Source: Rhodospirillaceae bacterium (lineage in GTDB: Bacteria; Pseudomonadota; Alphaproteobacteria; UBA828). Taken from it: a stretch of DNA of 47,929 nucleotides. A model generated the notes under the pieces. The model saw nothing but the letters and a program-made list of their open reading frames with translations, was not told the origin of the DNA and did not search any database. This document shows, piece after piece, positions 25,494-34,390 of this stretch; positions within the stretch are counted from its first letter, which is position 1; every line of letters begins with the position of its first letter. Made by a program: the position numbers and the translations under genes. Location of the stretch: assembly GCA_018666805.1 (NCBI GenBank), contig JABIXB010000309.1:1-47929 (forward strand). Direction: 5' to 3'.

Positions 25494-27065
25494 ATGAAGA
25501 TTCGCAATAAACTCATCATCGGATTTAGCGCCATTATCCTATTTAGTGGCGTCATGGGATTCACTGCGGTGGACGGCATCCTGCGCACCAGCCGGCTGAC
25601 CAACGAACTGTTCGAATATCCCCTGATGGCGAGCAATTTCGCGCGCAGCGCCCAGACGGCTTTCGTGCGCATACGCGTGGCCGGCGACGACGAGCCCATC
25701 ATCACCGTGCAGGAGCAGGCACTGCGTGAGGATTTGGCGATCGTCGCCGAACGTCTGCGCAACCCAGCCGGCGCGGAATTGGTCGCGCAAATCGAAAATG
25801 ATCTGCAGCGCCTGACCGCCCTCAGAGCGAAAAAGGCGCGCCTGGTCGAACAAGGCAGCCGCTTGGGTGAGACACTGCTCAGGCAACATGCCGCCTTCTC
25901 GGAAATTGATGCGGATTTGGAAACATTGGTCGAGCTGGCCGTGGTCGAGGGTTTTGATTTCATGCTCGCGGCCGAGGAAAAATCCGAAGAAGTCTTCAAC
26001 ATCCAACTCTTTCTCGTCTGTTTGGTCGTCGGGCTTGGGCTCGGCATTGCATTTTATCTTGGCCGCCAGTTCGCCAGCCCAATTCGCGCCATCACCGACG
26101 TCACCTCCCGTCTCGCCGCCGGCGATGACAAGGTGCAAATTCCGGGCGCGGAGCGGCGTGATGAAATTGGCGCCATGGCGCGCGCACTGAAGGTCTTCCG
26201 CGAAAATGTCAGGACCATCCGGCGCAACGAGGCCGAGCTGATCCGCATGCGCGACAATCTCGAGCAACGCGTCGAGGAGCGCACTGGCGAATTGGCCGAG
26301 GCGCTGCAGGCGGCGAATGCCGCGAGTGCGGCTAAATCCGAGTTCCTCGCCACCATGAGCCACGAGCTGCGCACGCCGCTTAATGCCATCATTGGCTTTT
26401 CCGAGGTCATTATAGCCAAGATGTACGGCCCGCTCGGAGATTCCAGATACAGCGAATATGTTGAATACATCAACGAATCCGGCCAACACCTGCTGCAGCA
26501 CATCAATGATATTCTCGAGCTCTCCAAAATCGAAGCCGGCAAGACCGAGCTAAAGGAAGAATATGTCGATGTGCATGACGCGCTCGATTCCTGCCTGACC
26601 ATGGTTGGCGGGCGGGCCAAAGAAGCGGATATCGAGATTGCGTGTGACGATACCTCCGGCCTACCCACGCTTTTTGCCGATGAGCGTAAATTCAAGCAGA
26701 TCATGCTCAATCTGCTGTCCAACGCGATAAAATTCACGCCGAGTGGTGGTCAGATAAAAGTCAAAGTCTGGTATCGCCGCGACAATGGCTATTTATTTCA
26801 GGTCATCGACAGCGGAATTGGTATCGCGCTTGCCGACATCCCGAAAATATTGGCGCCGTTTCAGCAGATCGAAAGCGACCTGAACCGGAGCTATGAAGGC
26901 ACCGGCCTCGGCTTGCCGCTCACCAAATCTTTCGTTGAATTACATGGTGGCTCGTTGGATCTGCAAAGCGAGGTTGGCGCCGGCACCACCGTCACGGTGC
27001 GCTTCCCGGCCGAGCGCATCGTCTTGCAAGCCGCCGCTGATATTGCACACAGCGCCAACGCATAG
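25494..27065 (+). CDS. Membrane sensor histidine kinase
   Basis: The 523-residue protein has an N-terminal membrane segment at about 7-27, a helical periplasmic sensor of some 135 residues, a second membrane segment near 166-188, a HAMP domain, a coiled-coil (RMRDNLEQRVEERT), the phosphorylated His290 in TMSHELRTPL, an N-box NLLSNAIKF near 407, and the G-boxes DSGIGI and GTGLGLPL. It would autophosphorylate and pass phosphate to a response regulator, none of which is encoded nearby, so it is an orphan. The signal is unknown. A long imperfect hairpin follows the stop. Confidence 0.92.
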   Translation: MKIRNKLIIGFSAIILFSGVMGFTAVDGILRTSRLTNELFEYPLMASNFARSAQTAFVRIRVAGDDEPIITVQEQALREDLAIVAERLRNPAGAELVAQIENDLQRLTALRAKKARLVEQGSRLGETLLRQHAAFSEIDADLETLVELAVVEGFDFMLAAEEKSEEVFNIQLFLVCLVVGLGLGIAFYLGRQFASPIRAITDVTSRLAAGDDKVQIPGAERRDEIGAMARALKVFRENVRTIRRNEAELIRMRDNLEQRVEERTGELAEALQAANAASAAKSEFLATMSHELRTPLNAIIGFSEVIIAKMYGPLGDSRYSEYVEYINESGQHLLQHINDILELSKIEAGKTELKEEYVDVHDALDSCLTMVGGRAKEADIEIACDDTSGLPTLFADERKFKQIMLNLLSNAIKFTPSGGQIKVKVWYRRDNGYLFQVIDSGIGIALADIPKILAPFQQIESDLNRSYEGTGLGLPLTKSFVELHGGSLDLQSEVGAGTTVTVRFPAERIVLQAAADIAHSANA

Positions 27066-27071
27066 AGCAGA

Positions 27072-27114
27072 ACATGGTTTGTCGGAATCGCCTCAGCGAT
27101 CCGACAGGCCATGT
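27072..27114. terminator. Long imperfect hairpin between convergent genes
   Basis: ACATGG/CCATGT at the base, then GTCGG/CCGAC and ATCGC/GCGAT around a CTCA loop, with one bulged A and a three-base internal mismatch. It lies between the convergent histidine kinase and aquaporin genes and may end transcription in both directions. No U-tract follows on either side, so factor-independent termination is uncertain. Confidence 0.5.
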
Positions 27115-27138
27115 GAATCCGATCTAGAAACCGACGGC

Positions 27139-27825
27139 TTACACGCCGCGCCCGCCAAGCGCGTGAGTGAAACGGTAGGTAAAGCCGCCCGCCGCCATGC
27201 CGATAAAGGGTCCAACCACATAGATCCAATAATGGCTGAAATCGGCTATGGCGATATAGGGACCGAAGGCGCGCGCCGGGTTCATCGCCGCACCGGCGAC
27301 GGCACCAAACAACATCACCTCGATGCCAACCACCGCGCCGACCGCCACGCCGGCGAACGGCCCGTGCGCGCGCTTGTCGAGACCAACGCCGGCGACCACC
27401 CACATCAGCAGGAACGACAGGAACAGTTCGATCAAGAGCGCCGCGAGCGGCGAAATACCAAGTTCGATATTGGGCAGGTTGGCGCCCATATTGTTAAAAT
27501 CGCCAATCGCCCATAAGAGGCACATGCCGGCCAGGGCCGAGCCGCCCATCTGGGCAATAATATAGCCAGGCAATAAGCGGCGCGGAAAATGGCCAATCAG
27601 GCAGGCCGCAAACGACAGTGCCGGATTAACATGGGCGCCGGAGATGTGGCCGAAGGCGTAGATCACCACGGTGATGACCAAGCCGGATATCAGCCCGGCG
27701 CCGACCATGCCGAGGCCGCCGCCGGTGAGACCATCGACCACCACCGCGCCGGCGGCAAAGAACACCAGGGAAAAGGTGCCAATGAACTCGGCACAATATT
27801 TTCGCCAATCGTCGCGCGCAGTCAT
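27139..27825 (-). CDS. Aquaporin-family (MIP) channel
   Basis: The 228-residue protein has six membrane segments and both NPA half-helices: N67-P-A in SGAHVNPAL and N182-P-A-R in AAMNPARAF. By hand alignment with E. coli AqpZ the selectivity-filter positions Phe43/His174/Thr183/Arg189 read Ser47/Val170/Ala179/Arg185, a wider and less polar filter than a strict water channel. Transport of larger uncharged solutes (glycerol, urea, ammonia, metalloid acids) is therefore possible. The gene has no obvious partner in the neighbourhood. Confidence 0.9.
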   Translation of the reverse strand: MTARDDWRKYCAEFIGTFSLVFFAAGAVVVDGLTGGGLGMVGAGLISGLVITVVIYAFGHISGAHVNPALSFAACLIGHFPRRLLPGYIIAQMGGSALAGMCLLWAIGDFNNMGANLPNIELGISPLAALLIELFLSFLLMWVVAGVGLDKRAHGPFAGVAVGAVVGIEVMLFGAVAGAAMNPARAFGPYIAIADFSHYWIYVVGPFIGMAAGGFTYRFTHALGGRGV

Positions 27826-27861
27826 ATTGTGGTCTCGAGGAATTGGTTCAGAAGCGCTGGA

Positions 27862-28647
27862 TCATAGCGTCACCTCACCCTCAAGGAAACGCACACATTG
27901 CCCGGCGATGGAGACTCGCTCGCCGAGATTCTCGCATACCATCGAGCCGCCGCGCGCCGATAATTGCCGCACCGCCAGGCGCTTCTTGCCAAGCCGCGCC
28001 GCCCAATAGGGCACCAACTCGGTTTGCACATTGCCGGTCACCGGATCTTCCGGAACGGCATTCTTGGGCGCGAAAAAACGCAATACGTAATCGGTCTCGC
28101 TGTCCCCGCCCGGCGCCGTTGCCACCACGCCGCGCCGGTCAAGCTCACAAAATATATCCAAATTGGGGGCGAGCGCCGCAACCTCAGCGGCGCTGTCATA
28201 AACGGCGATATAATCATCGCCCGCCAGCACTTCGGCCGGCGTCGACCCGAGGCCGGCAAGCAGCATTTCGGACGCTTCGTGCACTGCCGCCGGCTGGGCG
28301 GGAAAATCCATGACGTAATTATCGCCGTCGCGCCTCACCTTGAGGGTGCCGCTCTTGGTTTGAAACGCCACCTCCACCGCGTCCGGCTCAATATCCGACA
28401 GCACGACCTCGCCCGCCGCCAGGGTGGCATGGCCGCACAACCCAACCTCGACATTGGGGGTAAACCAGCGCAATTCATAGCCTTCCGCGCCCGCCACGAA
28501 GAACGCCGTCTCCGACAGATTATTCTCCGCCGCGATGTCCTGCATCACTCGAACCTCGAGCCATTCCGGCAACGGGCAGACGGCGGCGGGATTGCCGCGC
28601 AATATCTTGTTGGTGAAGGTATCGATCTGAATTAAAGGAAATTTCAA
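27862..28647 (-). CDS. PhzF-family isomerase-like protein
   Basis: The 261-residue protein has the two-lobed PhzF fold signatures: IDTFTNKILRGNPAAV at the start, the catalytic Glu in NNLSETAFFV near residue 46, WFTPNVEVGLCGHATLA near 65, and a second lobe with EDPVTGN near 208. PhzF-type proteins act as epimerases or isomerases on small metabolites; most homologues have unknown substrates. I chose the TTG at 28647, which gives the family start (M/L)KFPLIQIDTF with GGGGA upstream; a TTG 23 codons earlier is also open. It is divergent from selA. Confidence 0.82.
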   Translation of the reverse strand: MKFPLIQIDTFTNKILRGNPAAVCPLPEWLEVRVMQDIAAENNLSETAFFVAGAEGYELRWFTPNVEVGLCGHATLAAGEVVLSDIEPDAVEVAFQTKSGTLKVRRDGDNYVMDFPAQPAAVHEASEMLLAGLGSTPAEVLAGDDYIAVYDSAAEVAALAPNLDIFCELDRRGVVATAPGGDSETDYVLRFFAPKNAVPEDPVTGNVQTELVPYWAARLGKKRLAVRQLSARGGSMVCENLGERVSIAGQCVRFLEGEVTL

Positions 28648-28759
28648 CTTCCGTCCCCGACTTGACTGGTTGAGCGACTCCACAATAAGAGAATCACCGG
28701 CAGCGAAAAACAGCAAATTAGCCTTTCCCTCGAACCGGCAAGAGACTTAGGTTAGCGCC

Positions 28760-30172
28760 ATGGCGAAGAAAGCAAAACCCTCCCCCGCCGCCCTGCCCTC
28801 GGTCGAGCGGCTGGTCGGCGATGCGGCGCTCGCACCGTTCTGCGAAGCCTTTGGCCGGCCCTTCGTAACCGATACGGCACGGGAAGTTATTGCCGAGGCG
28901 CGGGCACGGCTGTTGGCTGGAAAAGATATCGTTACGGATGCGGACGCCCTCGCTGTCCAGGTCGGTGCGCATATCGAAACGCTGATGGCGCCTTCATTGG
29001 TGCCGGTCTTTAACCTGAGCGGCACGGTGCTGCACACCAATCTCGGGCGCGCACCCTTGCCGCCCGAAGCCGTGGCGGCAATGGCGGCGGTGGCAACGGC
29101 GCCAGCCAACCTTGAATATGATATTGCAGCGGGCAAACGCGGCGAGCGCGATGACCATGTCGAAAGCTGGCTCTGCCGCCTCACCGGCGCCGAGGCCGCA
29201 CTGGTGGTCAACAATAATGCCGCTGCCGTGCTGCTGCTGCTCAACAGTCTGGCGTTGCGCAAAAAGGTGGCGGTATCGCGCGGTGAGTTGGTCGAGATCG
29301 GCGGCGCCTTCCGCCTGCCCGACATCATGGCGCGGGCTGGCTGCAAGCTGCTCGAGGTCGGCACCACCAACCGTACGCATGGGCGCGACTTCACCGCCGC
29401 CCTCGAAGACGGCGCGGCGCTGATCCTCAAGGTACATCCGAGCAATTACCAGGTCGCGGGCTTCACGGCCGAAGTTGATACAAGTGAATTGGCCGCCTTG
29501 GCAGCGGACGTGCCGCTCGCCGTCGATCTCGGCTCGGGCGCGTTGGTCGATCTCAGCCGCTACGGCCTGCCGCCCGAGCCGACGGTCGCCGAGACGCTCA
29601 GGGCCGGCGCCGACCTCGTCACCTTTTCCGGCGACAAGCTGCTCGGCGGCCCACAGGCCGGCATCATCGTCGGCAGGCGTGACCTCATCGACCGTATCCG
29701 GCGCAACCCGATGAAGCGCGCGCTCCGGCTCGACAAAATAACGCTGGCGGCGCTCGGCGCCGTGCTCCGCCTCTATGCCAATCCGGAGCAATTGCCGGCA
29801 CGCCTGCCGGCGCTCCGCCTGTTGACCCGCAGCGAGGATGAGATACGCGCCCAGGCCGAGCGACTGCAAGCGCCCTTGGCCGAACGATTGAGCAAAATCG
29901 CCGAGGTTCAGGTGGTGACCTGCATGAGCCAGATCGGCTCCGGTGCACTGCCGGTGGAAACGCTGCCGAGCGCCGCTCTCGCGCTCATGCCACTCGGCGG
30001 CAAACGCCAGTTGGGCGGCGCGCTGAAACGCCTCGCCGCCAGCTTCCGCGCCCTGCCCCAACCGGTGATCGGGCGCACCAGCGATGGCGTTTTCCTGCTC
30101 GACCTGCGCTGCCTCGAAGACGAAGACGGCTTGCGCGGGCAATTCGCTCACCTAGACATAAACAACAGGTGA
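28760..30172 (+). CDS. selA: L-seryl-tRNA(Sec) selenium transferase
   Basis: The 470-residue PLP enzyme converts seryl-tRNA(Sec) to selenocysteyl-tRNA(Sec) using selenophosphate. The family landmarks are present: NLSGTVLHTNLGRAPL near residue 81, the segment LVVNNNAAAVLL near 150, DLGSGALVDL near 256 and the PLP-lysine motif FSGDKLLGGPQAG near 290. Length agrees with bacterial SelA. Its TGA (30170-30172) overlaps the GTG start of selB, so the two are coupled. With tRNA-Sec and selD within 7 kb, all four components of the bacterial system are in this window. Confidence 0.97.
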   Translation: MAKKAKPSPAALPSVERLVGDAALAPFCEAFGRPFVTDTAREVIAEARARLLAGKDIVTDADALAVQVGAHIETLMAPSLVPVFNLSGTVLHTNLGRAPLPPEAVAAMAAVATAPANLEYDIAAGKRGERDDHVESWLCRLTGAEAALVVNNNAAAVLLLLNSLALRKKVAVSRGELVEIGGAFRLPDIMARAGCKLLEVGTTNRTHGRDFTAALEDGAALILKVHPSNYQVAGFTAEVDTSELAALAADVPLAVDLGSGALVDLSRYGLPPEPTVAETLRAGADLVTFSGDKLLGGPQAGIIVGRRDLIDRIRRNPMKRALRLDKITLAALGAVLRLYANPEQLPARLPALRLLTRSEDEIRAQAERLQAPLAERLSKIAEVQVVTCMSQIGSGALPVETLPSAALALMPLGGKRQLGGALKRLAASFRALPQPVIGRTSDGVFLLDLRCLEDEDGLRGQFAHLDINNR

Positions 30173-32106
30173 TTATCGCCACCGCCGGCCATGTCGATCA
30201 TGGCAAAACCAAGCTGGTCGAGGCACTGAGCGGCATCGATACCGACCGCCTGCCGGAGGAAAAACAACGCGGCCTGACCATCGACCTCGGATTTGCTTAC
30301 GTACCGCAGCCCGGCGGCGGTGTGTTGGGTTTCGTCGATGTGCCGGGGCATGAGAAATTCATCCGCAACATGGTCGCCGGCGTCACCGCCATCGATTTTG
30401 CGCTTGTTGTGGTCGCTGCGGATGACGGGCCGATGCCGCAAACCCGCGAGCATCTCGCCATATTGGACCTCCTCGGCGTGCGCCACGGCGCGGTCGCGAT
30501 TACCAAGGCGGATGCCGTTGGCGGTGCGCGCATCAAGGAAGTCGAGATTGCCGTGCGTGAGCTGTTGCACGGCAGCGGGCTTGCGGCGGCGCAAATGTTT
30601 GCCCTCTCGGCCCAGACCGGCGCCGGCGTCGCGGCGCTCAAGGCACATCTCGAGCAAGCAGCGGCAGATCTTTCGGCAATGCCGCCCAGCGGCAACTTCC
30701 GCCTCGCCATCGACCGCGTCTTCAGCCTGACCGGCGCCGGCCTGGTGGTAACCGGCAGCGTTCATTCCGGCCAAGCGGCGCTTGGCGACAGGCTGCTGCT
30801 TTCGCCATCCGGCGCCGAGGTGCGGGTGCGCACCATTCACGTGCACGACCAAAAAGCGGAGCACGCGCGCCAGGGCGTGCGCGCGGCGTTCAACCTGGCC
30901 GGGCCGGGCGCGCGCAAGAGCGCTATCCGGCGCGGCGATTGGCTGGTTCACCCAGACGCGCACGCCACCAGCCGGCGCATCGATGCGCGCATTCGCGTGT
31001 TGCCGGGTGAGGTCAAGGCGCTCAAGCATGAAACAAATGCACATTTGCATCTCGGTGCGCTCGAGGCGCCGTGCCGCATCGCCATCCTCGAAGGGCGTGA
31101 AATTGCGCCCGGCGAGAGCGCCCTGGTGCAGATCATCAGCGAACGCCCAATCACCGTACACGCGCGCGACCGCCTAATCCTGCGCGACCAGTCGGCGCGC
31201 CGCACCGTGGCCGGCGGGCAAGTGATCGATCCGTTCGGGCCTGAGCGCGGGCGCGCGCGTGAAACCCGGCTGGCGATTTTACAGGCGATGTCCGGCGCCA
31301 CGCCGGCGGCGGTGCTGGCCGCCCTGTTGCCGCTCTCACCTGGCGGCCTCGATCTCGCGCGCTTTCAATTGGCCACCAATCTGAGCACGGCGGAAAGCGC
31401 GACCCTCTTTGCCGAAGCGGATATGGTGATGGCCGGCAATGCCACATCCCTGGCCGGCATGGCGCCGGATCATTGGGAAAGGCTTCGCGCAGGCATTGTT
31501 GCCGGCTTGGCGGAATGGCACGAAACCAACCCGGAGACACTCGGCCCGAATGAGTTCGAGCTACGCCGCGGCTTCGCCGAGCGGCCGCTATCGCAACTGT
31601 TCAACGCCGCCATCCTTGAATTGATCGAGCGTGGCGACGTGCGGCGCGCCGGAACCATCCTCCACCTGCCCGCTCACAAAGCCGAGCTGGCGGCGGTTGA
31701 CCACGACCTGTGGCGGCGCATCGAGCCCCTCATGCAAGCGGGCGAACTGCGCCCGCCCGTGCTGTGGGAAATTGCGCCCGTGCTCAAGATCGAAGTCGAG
31801 AAGGTCGAGCGCGTGCTGAAGCGCGCCGCCGCCCTCGGATTGGCCGTACAAGTGACAAAGAACCGCTTTTTCCTACCCGCCGCCGTAAATCGCCTGGCGG
31901 AAATCGCCGAAGAGTTGGCTGGCGAAAGCGAGGACGGCCTATTTCTCGCCGCGGCATACCGCGACCGCTCCGGCATCGGCCGTAATCTCACCATCGAACT
32001 GCTCGAATATTTCGACCGCACCGGCCTCACCCAACGCCACGGCCCGGCCCGCCGTATCCTGGGCTCGGCGGCGGCGCTGTTTGGTAGATTCGGGAAAAAA
32101 GATTAG
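30169..32106 (+). CDS. selB: Selenocysteine-specific translation elongation factor
   Basis: The 645-residue GTPase delivers Sec-tRNA(Sec) to UGA codons with a downstream SECIS hairpin. It has G1 GHVDHGKT at 7-14, G3 DVPGHEKF near 60, the G4 element TKAD near 116, EF-Tu-like beta-barrels, and a C-terminal region of winged-helix repeats (from about 400) that binds the SECIS hairpin. The GTG start at 30169 gives the family N-terminus (V/M)IIATAGHVDHGKT and overlaps selA by four bases. It is convergent with the glycosyltransferase gene. Confidence 0.97.
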   Translation: MIIATAGHVDHGKTKLVEALSGIDTDRLPEEKQRGLTIDLGFAYVPQPGGGVLGFVDVPGHEKFIRNMVAGVTAIDFALVVVAADDGPMPQTREHLAILDLLGVRHGAVAITKADAVGGARIKEVEIAVRELLHGSGLAAAQMFALSAQTGAGVAALKAHLEQAAADLSAMPPSGNFRLAIDRVFSLTGAGLVVTGSVHSGQAALGDRLLLSPSGAEVRVRTIHVHDQKAEHARQGVRAAFNLAGPGARKSAIRRGDWLVHPDAHATSRRIDARIRVLPGEVKALKHETNAHLHLGALEAPCRIAILEGREIAPGESALVQIISERPITVHARDRLILRDQSARRTVAGGQVIDPFGPERGRARETRLAILQAMSGATPAAVLAALLPLSPGGLDLARFQLATNLSTAESATLFAEADMVMAGNATSLAGMAPDHWERLRAGIVAGLAEWHETNPETLGPNEFELRRGFAERPLSQLFNAAILELIERGDVRRAGTILHLPAHKAELAAVDHDLWRRIEPLMQAGELRPPVLWEIAPVLKIEVEKVERVLKRAAALGLAVQVTKNRFFLPAAVNRLAEIAEELAGESEDGLFLAAAYRDRSGIGRNLTIELLEYFDRTGLTQRHGPARRILGSAAALFGRFGKKD

Positions 32107-32127
32107 GGCCGCCGGCGCGGCGGATAA

Positions 32128-33123
32128 TTATCCGCGCTGGATACTCTGCACGCGTTCCGCCGCCACGATGACGACAAAATAGAGGGCGAGCGAAATGGCG
32201 AGCCAAATAATGGTTTGATCCGGCATGATGATTGTCAGCACGCCGCCGCAGGCAATGAACACCAATATTACCGGCACGACAAAGACGTCGGGCAGCAACA
32301 ATGAAAGATGGTGGTGCAAATGATTATTGTCCGGTGAGAGCGGCGAGGAGCCCCTGGCGATGCGTGTCAAAATAAGGCGAAGACAGTCGAGCACCGGAAT
32401 GAGGAGCCAGACAAAAATCATATCGGATTTGAGCTCCGGCACATTGCTGTGACTAATGATCATGATCACGCAAAAAATAATCGATAACGCGTAGGCGCCG
32501 GAATCGCCGAGGAATAGTTTTTTCGTCAGGTTAAAATATAGCGTTATCGCCAGCACGGCGGCGAGAATGATCAGAAACCAGTTCAATTCATTGCCGCCAA
32601 GGATCAGCAATAGAATCGACCAAATCAATGCCTGGCCGATGGCAAGCCCGTCCATGCCGTCCGTCATGTTGAAGGCGTAAATAAACCCGATTACGGACAA
32701 CAGCGTAAACGGCCAGGCCCAGCGCCCCATGCTAAGCGAATTCTCAAACGTAAAATGCAGGATCCCGAGGATGAGATTGGGGTCGTTTGAGAGGACGCCC
32801 AGGCACAGTACGAACGTTAAAAACAATCTTATGGTCGGGCTCAAATCATGGCGGTCGTCGGCAAAGCCGATGAGAAAGGCGCCTGCGACAGCGACAGAGA
32901 GGCCAATATATACGCCCGCAATGTCACTGTTGGTCGAGAGATAAATTCCCACCCCCAGCATAGGAATCGCGATCGCCAATCCGCCAATAAGCGGCGTCGG
33001 TGATTTGTGGCGTTTGCGCTCGCCATCCGGGAGGTCCATCACCTTTAGCTTGTTGGCCAGAGGCCGCGCCAATAGGCAAATGGTCAATGTCGCGAGACAG
33101 GCCAGGATGAGCGCTAGATACAT
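32128..33123 (-). CDS. WecA/MraY-family undecaprenyl-phosphate sugar-1-phosphate transferase
   Basis: The 331-residue polytopic membrane enzyme has about ten hydrophobic segments and the family motifs: GERKRHKSPTPLIGG near residue 34, ADDRHDLSP near 91 (the Mg-binding aspartate pair), FNMTDGMDGLA near 157 and FLGDSGAYALS near 206. Such enzymes attach a sugar-1-phosphate to undecaprenyl phosphate, the first step of O-antigen, capsule or related glycan synthesis. No other glycan gene is close, and the gene interrupts the selenium island on the opposite strand, so it may be an insertion or an unrelated housekeeping gene. Confidence 0.9.
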   Translation of the reverse strand: MYLALILACLATLTICLLARPLANKLKVMDLPDGERKRHKSPTPLIGGLAIAIPMLGVGIYLSTNSDIAGVYIGLSVAVAGAFLIGFADDRHDLSPTIRLFLTFVLCLGVLSNDPNLILGILHFTFENSLSMGRWAWPFTLLSVIGFIYAFNMTDGMDGLAIGQALIWSILLLILGGNELNWFLIILAAVLAITLYFNLTKKLFLGDSGAYALSIIFCVIMIISHSNVPELKSDMIFVWLLIPVLDCLRLILTRIARGSSPLSPDNNHLHHHLSLLLPDVFVVPVILVFIACGGVLTIIMPDQTIIWLAISLALYFVVIVAAERVQSIQRG

Positions 33124-33403
33124 CTGAGCTGCCTTATGGGAGAGCTATGTGTCGGAAAAAGCGCTGCGGATAGTGCGGCAAAATTCATGTTTATGCGTGA
33201 CCAGCCTGATCAAGTTTGCCCGCCCCTTTTGTTGTGGCGGCTCGGGTGTAGCGTATGCCGAGGGAACAAGGCGGGGCAAGGCTGTTTCAAGCACCGGTTG
33301 TTGATCCCCCAGGCAATCGGAGCGGCGGGTGTATTACCGGGGATGGGCTCTTCATGTGGCCAATCCGTCGCTTGTGGGTATTATTCCTGTTGAATTGCGG
33401 CAT
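33124..33403. other. Gap of 280 bases upstream of tRNA-Sec, no gene seen
   Basis: Short frames on both strands lack family resemblance and good ribosome binding sites. The promoter of tRNA-Sec must lie here on the plus strand and that of the WecA-like gene on the minus strand, but no clear -35/-10 pair was found. Confidence 0.5.
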
Positions 33404-33499
33404 GGAGGAGGATCGCACCCCGGTGGGGCGCCCGGACTTCAAATCCGGTGAGGCGCGTGCGACGTGCCTGGTGGGTTCGACCCCCACCCTCTTCCGCCA
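33404..33499 (+). tRNA. selC: tRNA-Sec (anticodon TCA)
   Basis: The 96-base gene folds as a bacterial selenocysteine tRNA. The 8-bp acceptor stem is GGAGGAGG with CCTCTTCC (one G-T pair), followed by discriminator G and encoded CCA at 33497-33499. A six-pair D-stem with one A-G mismatch and a long variable arm (eight pairs AGGCGCGT/ACGTGCCT) are present. The anticodon arm is CCGGA, loop CTTCAAA, TCCGG, with the anticodon TCA at 33439-33441, and the T-arm is GTGGG-TTCGACC-CCCAC. The segment GGACTTCAAATCC is identical to the anticodon arm of E. coli tRNA-Sec as I remember it. It lies 91 bases before the first UGA-containing gene. Confidence 0.97.
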
Positions 33500-33589
33500 T
33501 TTTTCCTATATTTGTCAGTGCCCCTTGTGGTTTGGCACACTCCGCCAACATGTATAAGATCGCGGGAAGGATATCTGAGGAGTTATTTC

Positions 33590-34366
33590 ATGAGTGATAA
33601 TACGACCGTTGATGCGGCGGCGTTGCGGGAGGATGTCAAAGACAAATACCGCGCCGTTGCCGTCGATCCCGGCGGCACGTTCCATTTCCATACCGGGCGG
33701 CCCTTGGCCAAGCGGCTTGGTTATGACGATGCGGTGGTCGACCCCCTGCCCGATGCAGCCGTAGAATCCTTTGCCGGCGTCGGCAATCCGTTCGAACTGC
33801 GCACCCTTGAGGCCGGCGAGAAAGTCGTCGATATCGGCTCCGGCGCCGGCTTCGATTGCTTCGTTGCCGCCGCGCAAGTGGGGCCAAGCGGCCAGGTCGT
33901 CGGTATCGACATGACGGAAGAGATGCTGGCCAAGTCGCGCGCCACAGCGAAATCAATGGGTGCCGACAATGTTGAGTTCCGCGAAGGCCTGATTGAAGAC
34001 ATGCCGGTCGAAGACGGTTGGGCCGATGTGGTGATTTCCAACGGCGTGATCAACCTCTGCACCGACAAGCAGCATGTCTTTGGCGAAATCATGCGGGTCA
34101 TGCGCCCGGGCGGCACATTGCAGTTCGCCGATATCGCCAACGGCAAGGAAGTGCCTGCCTCGGCGATAGCAGACATCAACCTCTGGACATCTTGAATTGC
34201 CGGAGGCCTGCCGTGTGCAGGCTGGCGCAAGATGCTGGAAGATTCGGGCTTTACCGATATAGAGATCGGCCCGCCCGTGGATACGTTCGGCGAGGCAAAC
34301 GGCGAGAAGAACGCACGCGCCTTCGAAGTATTTGGCTACGCCTTTCGCGCGGTGAAGCCGCAGTAA
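33590..34366 (+). CDS. Selenocysteine-containing SAM-dependent methyltransferase (ArsM-like)
   Basis: Read through the in-frame TGA at 34193-34195 this is a 258-residue protein with Sec202. The SAM-binding motif VVDIGSGAGFD lies near residue 80, motif post-I Asp in VVGIDMTEEML near 104, and SNGVINLCTDK near 147 closely resembles arsenite methyltransferases. Sec202 sits in SUIAGGLPCAGW, at the place of the conserved Cys in their xGCxxGA segment, and Cys209 follows. After UGA the frame continues with family-like sequence (WRKMLEDSGFTDIEIGPP) to a TAA. GAGGAG precedes the ATG by seven bases. Role inferred: methylation of arsenite or another soft metalloid or chalcogen compound in the cytoplasm. 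Standard translation would wrongly end it at residue 201. Confidence 0.85.
34206..34222 (+). promoter_or_regulatory. Probable SECIS hairpin of the ArsM-like selenoprotein gene
   Basis: A perfect 6-bp stem GCCTGC/GCAGGC with the loop CGTGT starts ten bases after UGA. A lower stem GCC/GGC (34199-34201 with 34224-34226) is possible. Position, size and a G/U-containing apical loop agree with bacterial SECIS elements bound by SelB. The core GCCGTGTGC begins 15 bases after UGA and recurs, with one change, in the GrdB-like gene. Confidence 0.7.
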
Positions 34367-34390
34367 AAAATGTAATCAGGAGAGACGGTC

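Noticed and set aside
28994-30151. A 385-codon minus-strand frame opposite selA
   Set aside because: Antisense shadow of selA; no start context and no domain.
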